Assembly (NCBI GenBank): GCA_902778375.1 | Contig: CACYXJ010000021.1 | Span: forward strand, 1-57,669 | Direction: 5' to 3' | DNA from: an uncultured Erysipelotrichaceae bacterium | GTDB taxonomy: Bacteria > Bacillota_I > Bacilli_A > Erysipelotrichales > Erysipelotrichaceae | Length of the DNA: 57,669 nt | Part shown: one piece after another, positions 8,250 to 19,301 of the stretch | Numbering within the stretch: position 1 is the stretch's first letter | How the letters are laid out: each line of letters starts with the position of its first letter | The notes under the pieces: generated by a model | The model's input: the letters and a program-made list of their open reading frames with translations, nothing else | Databases searched by the model: none | What the model was told of the DNA's origin: nothing | Translations under genes and position numbers: made by a program

Positions 8250-9527
8250 ATGTTTAATATATGCGTCAATATTTTTGAGCAGGCATTGATCGTATTCTTC
8301 CTCTATTCACTGAATGCCGATCATAAAAAAAATGCTGCCTTATTGTCAGTGATCACAATTGTGATCAATTTCTTACTGATCACCTGCATTAATCAGTTTT
8401 CCATATCACAGTCATTACTGACAATTCTCTTTGATCTGATTTTCTTCTTCTATCTTCGTTTAACATCCTATGTTTCTTATGGAAAAGCCTTGATGTTCTG
8501 TATTATTCCTTTGGCAGTTACTGCAATTATCAATTCGATTGCGGATATGTCCGTCATGTTGTGGCTGTTTCCCGGCAGATCTTTTTATGAAATACTAGAA
8601 CAATATCAGGTTCCGTTTGATCTGCTTATTCAATGCAGTCATGTCATCGCATTCTATTTCATTGCGAAATACATCAGAAGAAATGAACTGGAACTGCCTG
8701 AAAAGGACTGGATTATTGCCGCTTTGCTTATCAGTCTTTGTAATATAATGGCAGTCTGTTTTGAGGCAGTCTATCTTGAGTATGAAACATGGCGTTATTA
8801 TCTATTGCTTGGCGTGTATTGTGTTGCATTATTTATCATCATGATCCTGATATTGTTCAGATCTATGTATACCCATATTCAGCAGGAAAACAGCAGGAAA
8901 CTGGAAGTAGAGATTCTTCAGAGCCAACTGCAGTCCAATGAAAAAATGCTGCAGATGAGGCAGGAACTCAACAGTATGCGGCATGATATGAAGCATTTCA
9001 TCACCCTGCTCAAAAAGGAAAATACAGATCTGAGTTCTGAACAGGTACATGATGTGATCAAAACGTATGAATCAGCAAATAATACCCCAATGCCTGTACA
9101 AACAATCATACCGGCAGTGAATTATGTTCTGAATATCAAGCAGGAAGAAGCAGCACAGAAAGGTCTGAACTTCATCTGTACTCTCAATATCACGCAGCAG
9201 ATTTCCATGGAAGACAGTGACTTATATCTTCTTCTGTCCAATCTGATTGACAACGCCATTATGCATATTGGTCTGGAGAAAACGATCCGTGTACTGATCC
9301 GCGAAGTCAAGGACACAACCCTGATTCAGGTGCGAAACTCTGTCAATGGCACTGTCATCAATTCTGAAGGACAATTCATCAGTTCAGTCGGCAGTGACAG
9401 ACATGGATATGGCCTCTCAACAATTCAGACCATTTCCGATAAGTATCATGGCTACTTTATCTGTGAACAGGAGAGCAATGAAGCAGTCTGTTCCGTATTC
9501 ATACCACTTGCGGGGCAACAGAGTTGA
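8250..9527 (+). CDS. AgrC-like sensor histidine kinase (GHKL)
   Basis: A 425-residue membrane sensor kinase. The first ~205 residues contain about six hydrophobic segments, the usual sensor of AgrC/ComD kinases that recognise peptide pheromones. A coiled-coil linker leads to the phosphoacceptor histidine in LNSMRHDMKHF. The ATPase domain is complete: N-box NLIDNAI, with the G-box HGYGLSTI near the C-terminus. It should phosphorylate the response regulator encoded three bases upstream. No cognate peptide gene is seen next to the pair. Confidence 0.9.
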   Translation: MFNICVNIFEQALIVFFLYSLNADHKKNAALLSVITIVINFLLITCINQFSISQSLLTILFDLIFFFYLRLTSYVSYGKALMFCIIPLAVTAIINSIADMSVMLWLFPGRSFYEILEQYQVPFDLLIQCSHVIAFYFIAKYIRRNELELPEKDWIIAALLISLCNIMAVCFEAVYLEYETWRYYLLLGVYCVALFIIMILILFRSMYTHIQQENSRKLEVEILQSQLQSNEKMLQMRQELNSMRHDMKHFITLLKKENTDLSSEQVHDVIKTYESANNTPMPVQTIIPAVNYVLNIKQEEAAQKGLNFICTLNITQQISMEDSDLYLLLSNLIDNAIMHIGLEKTIRVLIREVKDTTLIQVRNSVNGTVINSEGQFISSVGSDRHGYGLSTIQTISDKYHGYFICEQESNEAVCSVFIPLAGQQS

Positions 9528-9628
9528 AATGAAGGCATTTTATATTCAAAAAACTGATGACGTTTATCCTCATGAGTTTATTATTGAAAACGATCGCTAC
9601 AGTTTTTCAGACGGACGATCGTTTTTCG

Positions 9629-9693
9629 ATGGGAAACTATTTCGGACATAAAAAATATCTACGAAAGAAGAACGTGGCTGCAGTTTTTTAGTG
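9629..9693 (+). pseudogene. 5' scrap of a third serine recombinase
   Basis: The segment ATGGGAAACTATTTCGGA and the following ~45 bases match the start of the recombinase at 1655, including the codons around the catalytic serine, but with substitutions and a small deletion. No body follows. It is the 5' counterpart of the 3' scrap at 3412-3477. The remainder of the 9528-9781 gap shows only the -10 element before the next gene. Confidence 0.65.
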
Positions 9694-9769
9694 GATTAAT
9701 GTTGTCTGCACTAGTGCATTACCGCGAGTCGATATATGTTTTCATAAGACTGAGAGATGTGAATTGTAA

Positions 9770-9775
9770 TATAAT
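9770..9775 (+). promoter_or_regulatory. -10 element directly in front of the response regulator start
   Basis: A perfect TATAAT ends six bases before the ATG at 9782, and no Shine-Dalgarno sequence is present between them. If used, it would give a leaderless transcript. No convincing -35 hexamer is found at 16-18 bases. The recombinase scrap just upstream suggests that the original promoter region was replaced. Confidence 0.35.
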
Positions 9776-9781
9776 TTTTAT

Positions 9782-10468
9782 ATGCGGTTTGCAATATGTG
9801 ATGATGACACCAATATGCTGGATTATCTCCGCAGAGTAATTCTCGAATGGGAAGTGCCTGAGATAAACCAGATCGAAATGTTCCCTTCAGCTGAAGCTTT
9901 TCTATTCGGTTACGAAGAAAACAAAAAATATGATGTCATAATGCTGGACATTGAAATGAATAAGATGAATGGTGTTGAACTTGCAAAAAAAATTCGCGAG
10001 TTTGACAAGGCAGTTCAAATCATTTTTATTACAGGGTATTCTGAGTATATTTCTGAAGGATATGATGTTGCTGCATTGCATTATCTGATGAAACCGGTCG
10101 TAAAAGAAAAACTGTTTGAAGTGCTTGACAGAGCAAAAGAGAAACTGTCTGAAAACGAAAAATATCTTTGCCTGAAAATTGACAGTGAAATGGTAATGAT
10201 ACCGCTGCATGAGATTCGATATATCGAAGTTGAAGGCAATTATGTCACTGTCCATGCAGATGATGATTACACGGTGCGGCAGACACTTTCAGAAATGGAA
10301 CAAGAAATGGATGACAGGTTTTTCCGCGTTTCACGTTCTTTTATCATTAATCTGTTTAAAATCCGCAAGGTAACAAAAAGTGAAGCAATCCTGATAGACA
10401 ATACTGCAATCCCGCTTCCCCGAAATGCGTATCAGGCGCTGAATCGTGCCATCATAGAAAGGCTCTAA
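9782..10468 (+). CDS. LytTR response regulator (second pair)
   Basis: A 228-residue response regulator. The receiver domain begins MRFAICDDDT and has the phosphoacceptor aspartate in DVIMLDIEMNKMNG, threonine in IFITGY and lysine in YLMKPV. The LytTR domain contains IRYIEVEGNYVTVH, SFIINLFKI and LPRNAY. It overlaps the kinase gene by one base (TAATG). A 136-base internal part of this gene is duplicated at 5515-5650. No Shine-Dalgarno sequence precedes the ATG, yet the start is well supported by the family N-terminus. Confidence 0.9.
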   Translation: MRFAICDDDTNMLDYLRRVILEWEVPEINQIEMFPSAEAFLFGYEENKKYDVIMLDIEMNKMNGVELAKKIREFDKAVQIIFITGYSEYISEGYDVAALHYLMKPVVKEKLFEVLDRAKEKLSENEKYLCLKIDSEMVMIPLHEIRYIEVEGNYVTVHADDDYTVRQTLSEMEQEMDDRFFRVSRSFIINLFKIRKVTKSEAILIDNTAIPLPRNAYQALNRAIIERL

Positions 10469-11121
10469 TGATGAAATTGTTTCATAAAGATAATACAGAA
10501 GAGATTCTTGCTTATCAGCAAAGTTTTCTGGATACACACTATAAAGAAGTGGAGAATATGTATTCACAGATGCGCAGATGGCGTCATGACTATCGCAATC
10601 ATATTCAGACAATGAAAGCATTTGCTGAAAATGAAGATCTGGAAGCATTGAAGGCATATCTCAATGAACTTGATAATGATCTTGAGAAGATTGGTTTTTC
10701 ACTGCGAACAGGGAATGCCATGGCAGATGCCATACTCAGCAGTAAGATTTCTCTTGCCGAAGCCAAAGGAATTACTGTCAGAGCAGATGCACATATTCCG
10801 GTGCGGCTGAAAACATCTGATATTGATCTCTGCTGTATTATCGGCAATTTGTTTGACAACGCGATAGAGGCCAGCCAGGCTTTGCCAGAAGAAAAACGAA
10901 TGATCCGGATTTACATGGATATGAAGAATACACAACTGTATATTTCATTTACCAATTTTACTGCCGAGAAGAAAAAAACCGTATATTCCAGTAAAAAGCC
11001 AGGTGATCATGGTCATGGGCTTGTCAGTATTGACAGTATTATCGAAAAACTGGATGGGTATATCAGTCGGAACAGTGAAGACGGAGCTTTTACGACTGAA
11101 ATACTCATACCACAGGTGTGA
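10468..11121 (+). CDS. Soluble GHKL histidine kinase
   Basis: A 217-residue kinase without any membrane segment. The phosphoacceptor histidine is in RRWRHDYRNH near residue 33, the N-box is NLFDNAIEAS and the G-box is DHGHGLVSI. All catalytic motifs are therefore present, but the sensor domain is absent. Such minimal kinases either sense cytoplasmic signals or depend on another membrane partner. The start overlaps the stop of the response regulator gene, and its last bases lie inside a candidate LytTR operator that precedes the ABC exporter genes. Confidence 0.88.
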   Translation: MMKLFHKDNTEEILAYQQSFLDTHYKEVENMYSQMRRWRHDYRNHIQTMKAFAENEDLEALKAYLNELDNDLEKIGFSLRTGNAMADAILSSKISLAEAKGITVRADAHIPVRLKTSDIDLCCIIGNLFDNAIEASQALPEEKRMIRIYMDMKNTQLYISFTNFTAEKKKTVYSSKKPGDHGHGLVSIDSIIEKLDGYISRNSEDGAFTTEILIPQV

Positions 11122-11150
11122 CAGTTCGTCACACGTTACAGGCAATTCGT
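11121..11150 (+). promoter_or_regulatory. Candidate LytTR operator (two 9-base repeats, 12-base spacer)
   Basis: ACAGTTCGT at 11121-11129 fits every position of the AgrA-type consensus [TA][AC][CA]GTTN[AG][TG]. A second, imperfect copy GCAATTCGT starts 21 bases later, the two-turn spacing used by LytTR regulators. It lies immediately downstream of a LytTR/kinase pair and 60 bases before the ABC exporter start. A perfect GTGTGAC-agttc-GTCACAC palindrome (11116-11134) overlaps it. No clear -35/-10 pair was found downstream. Confidence 0.4.
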
Positions 11151-11170
11151 CCCCGGTTTCAGCCGGGGAC
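11149..11170 (+). terminator. GC-rich hairpin, possible terminator or attenuator
   Basis: GTCCCCGG-tttcag-CCGGGGAC forms a perfect 8-bp stem with a 6-base loop, followed by TTCTGTTTG, a weak U-tract. It sits between the kinase gene and the ABC exporter genes and could separate or attenuate their transcription. Confidence 0.5.
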
Positions 11171-11209
11171 TTCTGTTTGTGAAATGATGTGGGCAGAAGG
11201 AGTACAGGA

Positions 11210-13006
11210 ATGAATAAAAGGTATACATCTCTGAAAAATACCGGATGGATGCTGAAAGAAGCGTGGCAGTTACAGCGCATACTGTTTTTTGTTATACCCA
11301 TATCAGCCTTCACGGGAGTGATCCTGAACTGTGTACAGCTGTATATAGCACCGAGAATCATCCGTTGTGCGGAGACCGGAGCACCGCTGGAAAAACTGAT
11401 TGAAACAATCCTGATTTATGGGAGTTTACTGTTTGTCATGCTTTTTCTGCAGAAGTATATTGCCGAGAACGAAGGCTTCCCGAGGATGTATTTTCGCGAA
11501 AGCATGATAAGTAAATTCGCCGAAAAGACGAATGAAACTTCATATATCAACACTTTGAAACCGGACTTTCTGCAGATGCGTGAAAAAGTTGCATCTCTTT
11601 TGTCATCCAACCAGCAGCCATGTCAGCATTTTTGGACGACATTGACACAACTGTTCATGAATCTGATCGGGTTTGCAGTTTATCTTCTGATTTTGTCCAA
11701 CCTGGATTACCGTATGATCCTCCTGTCATCGTTTACATGTGTAATTGGTTTTCTGGCAAATCTGTTTACAGATGCGTGGGAATTTAAACGGCGTCGGGAA
11801 GAAGAAAAGATAGACAACAGATTTGGATATATTCGCAGAAACTCTGAAGCAATTGCTGCTGCGAAAGATATCCGGATCTTCAGCCTGCAGAAATGGCTGC
11901 TTAATATCCATGAAAGTCTTTTGAAAACATATGACCTTTTTCTGTACAAAAAAGGAAAAGTAAGATGCCTGGGAGGTCTTGTTGAAACTGTTTGTGTCGT
12001 GCTTCGGAACAGTATTGCTTACTGGTATCTGATTCATCTGACACTTCAGAACCAGTTAAGTACCGCGCAATTTATTCTTTATTTCCAGGCTTTCACTGCA
12101 TTGACTGCATGGATCAGCGGCATTCTAGAGCAGTTTTCCATTCTTCACAGGGAAGCACAGGAATTGACAGCATTGAGAGAATATCTGGACTATGAAGAAC
12201 CTTATTTGTTTGAGGATGGAGCCGATCCTGGTCATGGTTTGCAATGCGGATTCGTGTTTGATCATGTGTCATTCCGGTATCCTGGCAGCGATAAGGATAT
12301 TATTCATGACTTTTCTCTGACGATTCAGCCGGGTGAAAATCTTGCTGTTGTCGGATTGAATGGGGCAGGTAAAACAACTCTGATCAAACTGATGTGTGGT
12401 CTGCTTGATCCGGATGAAGGAACTGTGTTTATGAATGGTACAGATATCAGAACTTTAAACCGCAGGAAATACTATGAACTGTTTTCAGCTGTATTTCAGG
12501 ATTTTTCGATTCTCGATGTTACCATTGCTGAAACTATTTCCCAGAAAACAGATCAGTATGATCTGGAACGAGTTCGACAATGTGCAGCTCTTGCAGGAGT
12601 CAGTCATGATATTGAACAGATTCCCGGGCAATATGATGCACATATAGGCAGAGAAGTTTATCAGGACGGAGTAATACTGTCCGGTGGGCAGATGCAGAAA
12701 CTGATGCTGGCGAGAGCGTTATATAAAGATGGTTCTGTTCTGCTTCTGGATGAGCCGACAGCGGCCTTGGATCCGCTGGCTGAAAGCAATATTTACCAGA
12801 GCTACCACCAAATGTCTGCCGGGAAAACGTCGGTATTTATTTCACACCGCCTTGCTTCAACACGTTTCTGTGACAGAATTCTTTTTTTAAAAGACGGAAA
12901 GATTCTGGAAGAAGGAACACATGAAGAATTGATGAGGAGAAAAGGAGCTTATGCAGATCTGTTTGATGTGCAGAGCAGATATTACCAGGAAGGAAAGGAG
13001 TACTGA
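11210..13006 (+). CDS. ABC exporter half-transporter 1 (fused permease-ATPase)
   Basis: Type IV ABC exporter subunit of about 598 residues. The N-terminal ~300 residues carry the six-helix membrane domain (for example ILFFVIPISAFTGVILNCV). The nucleotide-binding domain has Walker A NGAGKTT, signature LSGGQ, Walker B LLLDEPTAALD and H-loop ISH. No C39 peptidase domain is present, so it cannot process double-glycine leaders by itself. ATG 11210 was chosen because AGAAGGAGTACAGGA precedes it; a GTG at 11189 would add seven residues. It overlaps the next ABC gene by one base, so the two subunits are expected to form a heterodimer. Regulation by the preceding LytTR pair is likely from position and the candidate operator. 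Confidence 0.9.
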   Translation: MNKRYTSLKNTGWMLKEAWQLQRILFFVIPISAFTGVILNCVQLYIAPRIIRCAETGAPLEKLIETILIYGSLLFVMLFLQKYIAENEGFPRMYFRESMISKFAEKTNETSYINTLKPDFLQMREKVASLLSSNQQPCQHFWTTLTQLFMNLIGFAVYLLILSNLDYRMILLSSFTCVIGFLANLFTDAWEFKRRREEEKIDNRFGYIRRNSEAIAAAKDIRIFSLQKWLLNIHESLLKTYDLFLYKKGKVRCLGGLVETVCVVLRNSIAYWYLIHLTLQNQLSTAQFILYFQAFTALTAWISGILEQFSILHREAQELTALREYLDYEEPYLFEDGADPGHGLQCGFVFDHVSFRYPGSDKDIIHDFSLTIQPGENLAVVGLNGAGKTTLIKLMCGLLDPDEGTVFMNGTDIRTLNRRKYYELFSAVFQDFSILDVTIAETISQKTDQYDLERVRQCAALAGVSHDIEQIPGQYDAHIGREVYQDGVILSGGQMQKLMLARALYKDGSVLLLDEPTAALDPLAESNIYQSYHQMSAGKTSVFISHRLASTRFCDRILFLKDGKILEEGTHEELMRRKGAYADLFDVQSRYYQEGKEY

Positions 13007-14847
13007 TGAATAGAAAAGAACTCTACAAACGTGCCTTTCAGGATATCCACAGAGCATGCCCAGGTCTGTTTCTGTCTGTTGCATCTTCAGCATTGCTGGA
13101 AGGAATTGCACCGTATGTAACAGTCTGGTTTTCTTCGCTGATTCTGATTGAACTGAGTGGTATGAGAAGACCGGATGTTCTTGAAAAGAGAATCATAATG
13201 GCTGTGGCAATAATCGGTATTCTCAGTCTGATGAGGATTGTTTTTAAGCAATGGAAAGAATACCATCAGAACGATTACTTTCCTCGCAGGGACAGAATCT
13301 TTATTGAAAAGATGTTCTCTCTTGATTATGAAGACATGGAAAAGCAGAGTATTCATGATCTGCGTCTCCAGATTGCTCAGAGTGAAATGTATCAGGGATT
13401 CGGATATTTAAAGCTGATAGAGATTTTTGAAAAAGCAATTCAGAATACTTTAGGTATCCTGTGTGCACTGTTTTTGAGCGTTCAGCTGTTCTCTGCACTG
13501 GTTCCTTCAGAAAATACAGCATGGCAGTTTCTGAACAACCCTGTCTTTCCGATCATTATGATTATATTGATGGTCTCATTGGCGGTTTTCTCCGGAAAGC
13601 TGACAGCTAAAACAACTGAAGAATATATGTCATTATTGACGGAAGAAGTCTCTGAAGCAAACCGTGCTTTTGGTCATTTTGGTTTTGCCGGACTTGACAC
13701 AAAGAAGAGCGTGGATATCAGACTGTATCACCAGCAGGATTTGATTAAACATTATTGGAAAAACAGCCTGGGAGTATTCGGTCCCAGTGGCATGCCGAAG
13801 TACTACCGTGGTAAAGGAGGAATGCTGCTTGGGCTTTCAGTTGCTTTGAATGGAATTTTTTCAGCATTGCTTTATCTCTTTACCTGTCTTAAGGCAATAG
13901 CCGGTGCTTTTGGAATCGGAGAAATCATGCGGTATGTCGGCGCAGTTACTGCCATGAATACGAATGTGAGCGGTTTGATTGAAGTATATGGGATGATAGC
14001 AGCAAACGAAATACATCTGCAAAGAATCTATGAGCTGCTGGATACACCTAATCATATGTATCAGGGATCTTTGACAACAGAGAAAAGGTCTGATCGGCAG
14101 TATGATATCGAGTTCAAAAATGTGACATTTCGTTATCCCAATACAGATAGAAATGTACTGGATCATGTTAATCTGAGATTCAAAATCGGTACCAGACTGG
14201 CTATTGTTGGGGAAAACGGCAGCGGCAAATCTACTTTGATTAAACTTTTATGCAGACTGTACGATCCACAGGAAGGAGAAATCCTGCTTAACGGCATTAA
14301 TATTCGCAAATATAATTACAAAGATTATATCCAGTTGATGTCGGTGGTATTTCAGGATTACCAGCTTCTTTCCCAACCGTTAGCAAACAATATCGCGGGA
14401 AATTCAGAGTATGATGAAGAACGAGTATTACATGTATTGAAAGAAGTGGGGTTTGAAGAGCGCCTAAAAAGTCTCCAAAGTGGGCTGGAAACATGGCTGT
14501 ATAAAGACTTTGGTGAAGAAGGTGTTATTCTGTCCGGCGGAGAGGCACAGAAGGTCGCAATTGCCCGAGCACTCTATAAGGACGCGCCATTTATCATTCT
14601 GGATGAACCGACAGCATCTTTAGATCCAATTGCTGAAGCCGAGATTTATTCCAGATTAAACGAAATTGTTGCAGACAGGACTGCCGTTTTTATCAGTCAC
14701 AGACTGTCATCGTGCAGATTCTGCGATGAGATTATCGTACTCGACAAAGGTCACCTGGTCCAACAAGGGACGCATGAACAACTGTTTAAGACAGATGGGA
14801 AATATCGTGAACTTTGGAATGCACAAGCTCAGTATTATCGCGCGTAG
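13006..14847 (+). CDS. ABC exporter half-transporter 2 (fused permease-ATPase)
   Basis: Second subunit of 613 residues. The membrane domain comprises roughly the first 330 residues. The ATPase has Walker A NGSGKST, signature LSGGE (Glu instead of the usual Gln), Walker B IILDEPTASLD and H-loop ISH. Both catalytic glutamates of the pair are present, so both ATP sites could be active, unlike many asymmetric heterodimers. The cargo is unknown; peptides or drugs are typical for the family. A short inverted repeat ACCTGA-taat-TCAGGT lies 33 bases after the stop, but the T-run is poor. Confidence 0.9.
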   Translation: MNRKELYKRAFQDIHRACPGLFLSVASSALLEGIAPYVTVWFSSLILIELSGMRRPDVLEKRIIMAVAIIGILSLMRIVFKQWKEYHQNDYFPRRDRIFIEKMFSLDYEDMEKQSIHDLRLQIAQSEMYQGFGYLKLIEIFEKAIQNTLGILCALFLSVQLFSALVPSENTAWQFLNNPVFPIIMIILMVSLAVFSGKLTAKTTEEYMSLLTEEVSEANRAFGHFGFAGLDTKKSVDIRLYHQQDLIKHYWKNSLGVFGPSGMPKYYRGKGGMLLGLSVALNGIFSALLYLFTCLKAIAGAFGIGEIMRYVGAVTAMNTNVSGLIEVYGMIAANEIHLQRIYELLDTPNHMYQGSLTTEKRSDRQYDIEFKNVTFRYPNTDRNVLDHVNLRFKIGTRLAIVGENGSGKSTLIKLLCRLYDPQEGEILLNGINIRKYNYKDYIQLMSVVFQDYQLLSQPLANNIAGNSEYDEERVLHVLKEVGFEERLKSLQSGLETWLYKDFGEEGVILSGGEAQKVAIARALYKDAPFIILDEPTASLDPIAEAEIYSRLNEIVADRTAVFISHRLSSCRFCDEIIVLDKGHLVQQGTHEQLFKTDGKYRELWNAQAQYYRA

Positions 14848-14932
14848 ATAGATTTTATACATGAACAACAATAAAACAAACCTGATAATTCAGGTCTGTC
14901 ATACTCATTCATCAACATGATTTTTCAGACAC

Positions 14933-15115
14933 TCATCTTTTATTAATCACAAACTTCACTATCAAAAACAAAACGGTTATTACAAGCAAAGTCGCAAGAA
15001 TCTGACAAAGTAAAACGAATACAAGGTATCTTTGGCTGGGCCCTTCAACAGTGCCAGTTATAGTCTGTACACAGCCAGCTAATAATAATACTGCATAACA
15101 TATCAGTTTTGTCAG
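14933..15115 (-). pseudogene. Small lipoprotein/membrane peptide, 5' end cut by a transposase fragment
   Basis: The minus strand reads LTKLICYAVLLLAGC, a signal peptide with a perfect LAGC lipobox, then VQTITGTVEGPSQRY and a strongly hydrophobic tail ending IVKFVINKR. Upstream codons merge directly into transposase-derived DNA and no proper start codon remains, so a few N-terminal residues are missing. The last ~42 residues are clearly homologous to the short peptide at 27524-27667 (GTVE...FVL..QI..TLL). The family is not one I can name. It sits convergent to the ABC exporters. Confidence 0.55.
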
Positions 15116-15117
15116 GA

Positions 15118-15632
15118 AAGTGGCTGTTACTGAAGATGGTGAAGCGGCTGATAAAACACAGTATTCACTGAATGAGGACAAGATTGCGGAAGAGAAAATG
15201 TATGACGGCTATTATGCTGTATGTACCAATCTTGTGGATGACAGTGTCAAAGACATTCTTTCCGTCAGTGAAAGAAGATGGGAGATCGAAGAATCATTCC
15301 GCATTCTCAAGACTGACTTCAAATCCAGACCGGTATATCTGTCCAGAGAAGACCGCATAAAAGCGCACTTCCTTGTATGTTATCTCTCACTTCTGATCTA
15401 TCGTCTGCTTGAAAAGAAGCTGAACTATAAATACACATGTTCACAGATCATTACAACATTAAGATCAATGAAGCTGCTGGCTGTGGAAGGAATCGGATAT
15501 CAGCCTGCTTATAAGCGGACAGAAATTACGGATGATCTTCACAATGCGTTTGGCTTCCGGACTGATTATCAGATCATGAAAAAATCTTCCGTCCGCTCTG
15601 TCATCAGGCAGACAAAAGAGAGATCTCAATAA
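15118..15632 (+). pseudogene. IS1634/IS4-type transposase, C-terminal fragment
   Basis: The last ~170 residues of a DDE transposase: YDGYYAVCTNL, then SERRWEIEESFRILKTDF with the catalytic glutamate, then KAHFLVCYLSLLIYRLLE, typical of IS1634-like enzymes. The N-terminal half with the first two catalytic aspartates is missing. The fragment abuts the truncated lipoprotein on its left. The other flank of the lac cluster (24.0-24.6 kb) carries a fragment of a different member of this broad family. Confidence 0.85.
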
Positions 15633-15656
15633 TTTACGCAATATCGCCGCAAAACC

Positions 15657-15705
15657 AAAACACGAGAATTTGCCATTATTCATCGGCATTTTCTCGTGTT
15701 TTTTC
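15657..15705. terminator. Bidirectional terminator
   Basis: AACACGAGAA and TTCTCGTGTT arms with T-rich flanks form a long hairpin between the convergent transposase fragment and lacG. It most likely ends the lac operon transcript. Confidence 0.65.
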
Positions 15706-15861
15706 GCTATTGTGCTGTCAAAGACAGGATTTCAATGCCTGACTCCGGCAGCCATTGAAAATTCCGGTTATGAGAGTTCCACAAAAAAAGTTCTTCCATC
15801 TGCACACATGCAGACCGAAGAACTGAGATTGCCGGGAAATACAGGCAGTCGGGCTGGAACC

Positions 15862-17280
<1,419 letters not shown>

Positions 17281-18975
17281 TTATGACATCTGCTGTTTTA
17301 CGAAATCCAGGGCTCCCTGTCCGTCTCTGGTCAGTTTAATATACTGGCCGCCTTCCGTCTTCGCGAGCCTGATTCCGAGTTTGTCAGTCTCGGCTTTCAT
17401 ATCTTCGAAGTTGGAGGCTACCTGAGGTGCAAGGATGACCAGCTGGTATTGGGGAAGGATCTCCCGGTGGGCGCCATAGCTTCCGGCAGCCGCCTTGACC
17501 GGTGCTCCATACTCTGCTGCGGCTTTGTTCAGCGCGTTGGCCAGCAGTCCGCTGGTTCCGCCGCCGGCACAGAGAACGAGCACATTGACCTGTTCCGTGA
17601 TTTCCTTCGCCGCTTCGTCTACACCTGCCTTTTCCAGAATGGCGTCTGCCTTGGCAGTGTTGAAATTCGCGGCAACCTTTTCCTTGAGGGAATCGTCCGT
17701 CTTTCCGGTTCTCTCTTCTTCAAGAATCTGTTCATCGTAGACTTTGATAAATGGATAGTAAATGGCGATGTCCACGACGATCAGCAGCAGAGCCAGTACG
17801 AAGGAGAGGAACTGGAAGTTGGTGCCCAGGATCAGTCCCAGCGGAGCCGGCGTTGTCCAGGGAAGGTTGGTTGTAAAGCTGTTCATTCCGAAAACATCAA
17901 CGAAGAATTTGAAGATCCATACATTGACGATCGGCGCCAGGATAAACGGAACGAAGAACACCGGGTTCAGTACGATCGGAGCTCCAAAGAGGATCGGTTC
18001 ATTGACGCCGAAGAAAGTAGGTACGACAGAAGCTCTGCCGATGGCGCGGTTTCTCTTTGATCTGGTCAGCCACATGAACATGAACGGTACGACAAGTGTT
18101 GCGCCGGTACCGCCCATCGTGACGATGAACATCTGTGTTCCCGACGTCAGCACTTTGTCCGCATGCATTCCCGCCTGCATCAGCTGCAGATTGGTTTCCA
18201 CGTTGGCATAGGTGATCGCTGCGATTGCGGGTTCAACGATCGAAGGACCGTGAATGCCGACGAACCAGAAGAACGCGTAGGCGCCAAAGATGATCGTGAT
18301 GCCGAGATATCCGTCTGCCGCTTTGAATAACGGAGCGAGCAGAGTTCCGATGGACTCAGCCACATTGACTCCCATAACGCTGTGGATGATCAGTTCCAGA
18401 ATGTACAGCAGAACGATCGACAGAGCGAACGGGATCACATCCTTGAATACCTGAGAGATATTCGGCGGAACTTCTTCCGGCATGCGGATCGAAACGTTGT
18501 TCTTCACGCACACCTTATATACATTGACTGTCACGAATGCAGCGATGAACGCTGTCAGCAGGCCTTTCGTTCCCATGAATCCGGTCAGGAATCCGCCGCC
18601 CTCAGCAGGTTCGGCCGCCATGATGATGAAGCCGATGATCGAAGCGAGCATCGTGGAGATATAGTTGATCTGATTCGTGCTTTCCATGTTTCTGTTCATC
18701 GAGTCAGTCAGCGCCTTGGCAGTCGTGCCCGCCACGAACAGACCCAGAATACCCATGGAATAGTTGTACGGCGTCATCAGGAGTGCTTCGATTTCAGGAC
18801 TCCAGTGAAAACCGAACGCATTGGGTACGTAGGCAATCAGAATGAAGATACTGGAGAACAGGATGACCGGCATGCCGGCAATAAACCCGTCTCTGATTGC
18901 ACGCAGGTAAATATTGCGGGAAATCTTTTCGAAGAAAGGTTTCCCTTTTTCAATCCAGTTGATCAGCCGGTTCAT
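17281..18975 (-). CDS. lacE: Lactose-specific PTS EIIBC (EIICB) permease
   Basis: Membrane phosphotransferase permease that imports lactose and phosphorylates it on the galactose moiety. The N-terminal ~430 residues form the EIIC membrane domain ([40 protein letters not shown]). A charged linker leads to the EIIB domain with the phosphocysteine Cys469 in [12 protein letters not shown]. At 564 residues it has the usual LacE length. It stands between lacF (two bases upstream) and lacG. Confidence 0.95.
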   Translation of the reverse strand: MNRLINWIEKGKPFFEKISRNIYLRAIRDGFIAGMPVILFSSIFILIAYVPNAFGFHWSPEIEALLMTPYNYSMGILGLFVAGTTAKALTDSMNRNMESTNQINYISTMLASIIGFIIMAAEPAEGGGFLTGFMGTKGLLTAFIAAFVTVNVYKVCVKNNVSIRMPEEVPPNISQVFKDVIPFALSIVLLYILELIIHSVMGVNVAESIGTLLAPLFKAADGYLGITIIFGAYAFFWFVGIHGPSIVEPAIAAITYANVETNLQLMQAGMHADKVLTSGTQMFIVTMGGTGATLVVPFMFMWLTRSKRNRAIGRASVVPTFFGVNEPILFGAPIVLNPVFFVPFILAPIVNVWIFKFFVDVFGMNSFTTNLPWTTPAPLGLILGTNFQFLSFVLALLLIVVDIAIYYPFIKVYDEQILEEERTGKTDDSLKEKVAANFNTAKADAILEKAGVDEAAKEITEQVNVLVLCAGGGTSGLLANALNKAAAEYGAPVKAAAGSYGAHREILPQYQLVILAPQVASNFEDMKAETDKLGIRLAKTEGGQYIKLTRDGQGALDFVKQQMS

Positions 18976-18977
18976 CG

Positions 18978-19289
18978 TCAGTTCCTTTTATACAGTTCTA
19001 TAAAATGCCTCATCAGGTCCTGAAGCAGAATGGATGTCATCAGATGATCCTGACCATGCATCATGGTAATACTGTAGGCGATATCTTCACCAATCGCTTC
19101 TTTCTGAAGCAGAGTGGTCTGCGCCTTATGAGCGTCATTCAGGCATTCTTCCGCTTCTTTGATCAGCACTTCTGCTTTGTCGAATTCTTTATTCTGGGCT
19201 GCTTTCAGAGCATCCAGCATCTTGGAACGTGCATCGCCGGAATACGCGACGATCTCAAACCCGAGCAGGGTCACTTCTTCTCTGTTCAT
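18978..19289 (-). CDS. lacF: Lactose-specific PTS EIIA
   Basis: A 103-residue phosphocarrier passing phosphate from HPr to LacE. The active-site histidine is His78 in [12 protein letters not shown], with Asp81 for the trimer metal site and His82 next to it, as in the lactococcal enzyme. The N-terminal [15 protein letters not shown] motif is typical of LacF/CelC proteins. It lies 12 bases downstream of lacD. Confidence 0.95.
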   Translation of the reverse strand: MNREEVTLLGFEIVAYSGDARSKMLDALKAAQNKEFDKAEVLIKEAEECLNDAHKAQTTLLQKEAIGEDIAYSITMMHGQDHLMTSILLQDLMRHFIELYKRN

Positions 19290-19301
19290 CTCGTCCTCCT
19301 G

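Noticed and set aside
11210-14847. Bacteriocin exporter that processes double-glycine leaders
   Set aside because: Neither ABC protein has an N-terminal C39 peptidase domain; the transporters can only be assigned as general exporters.
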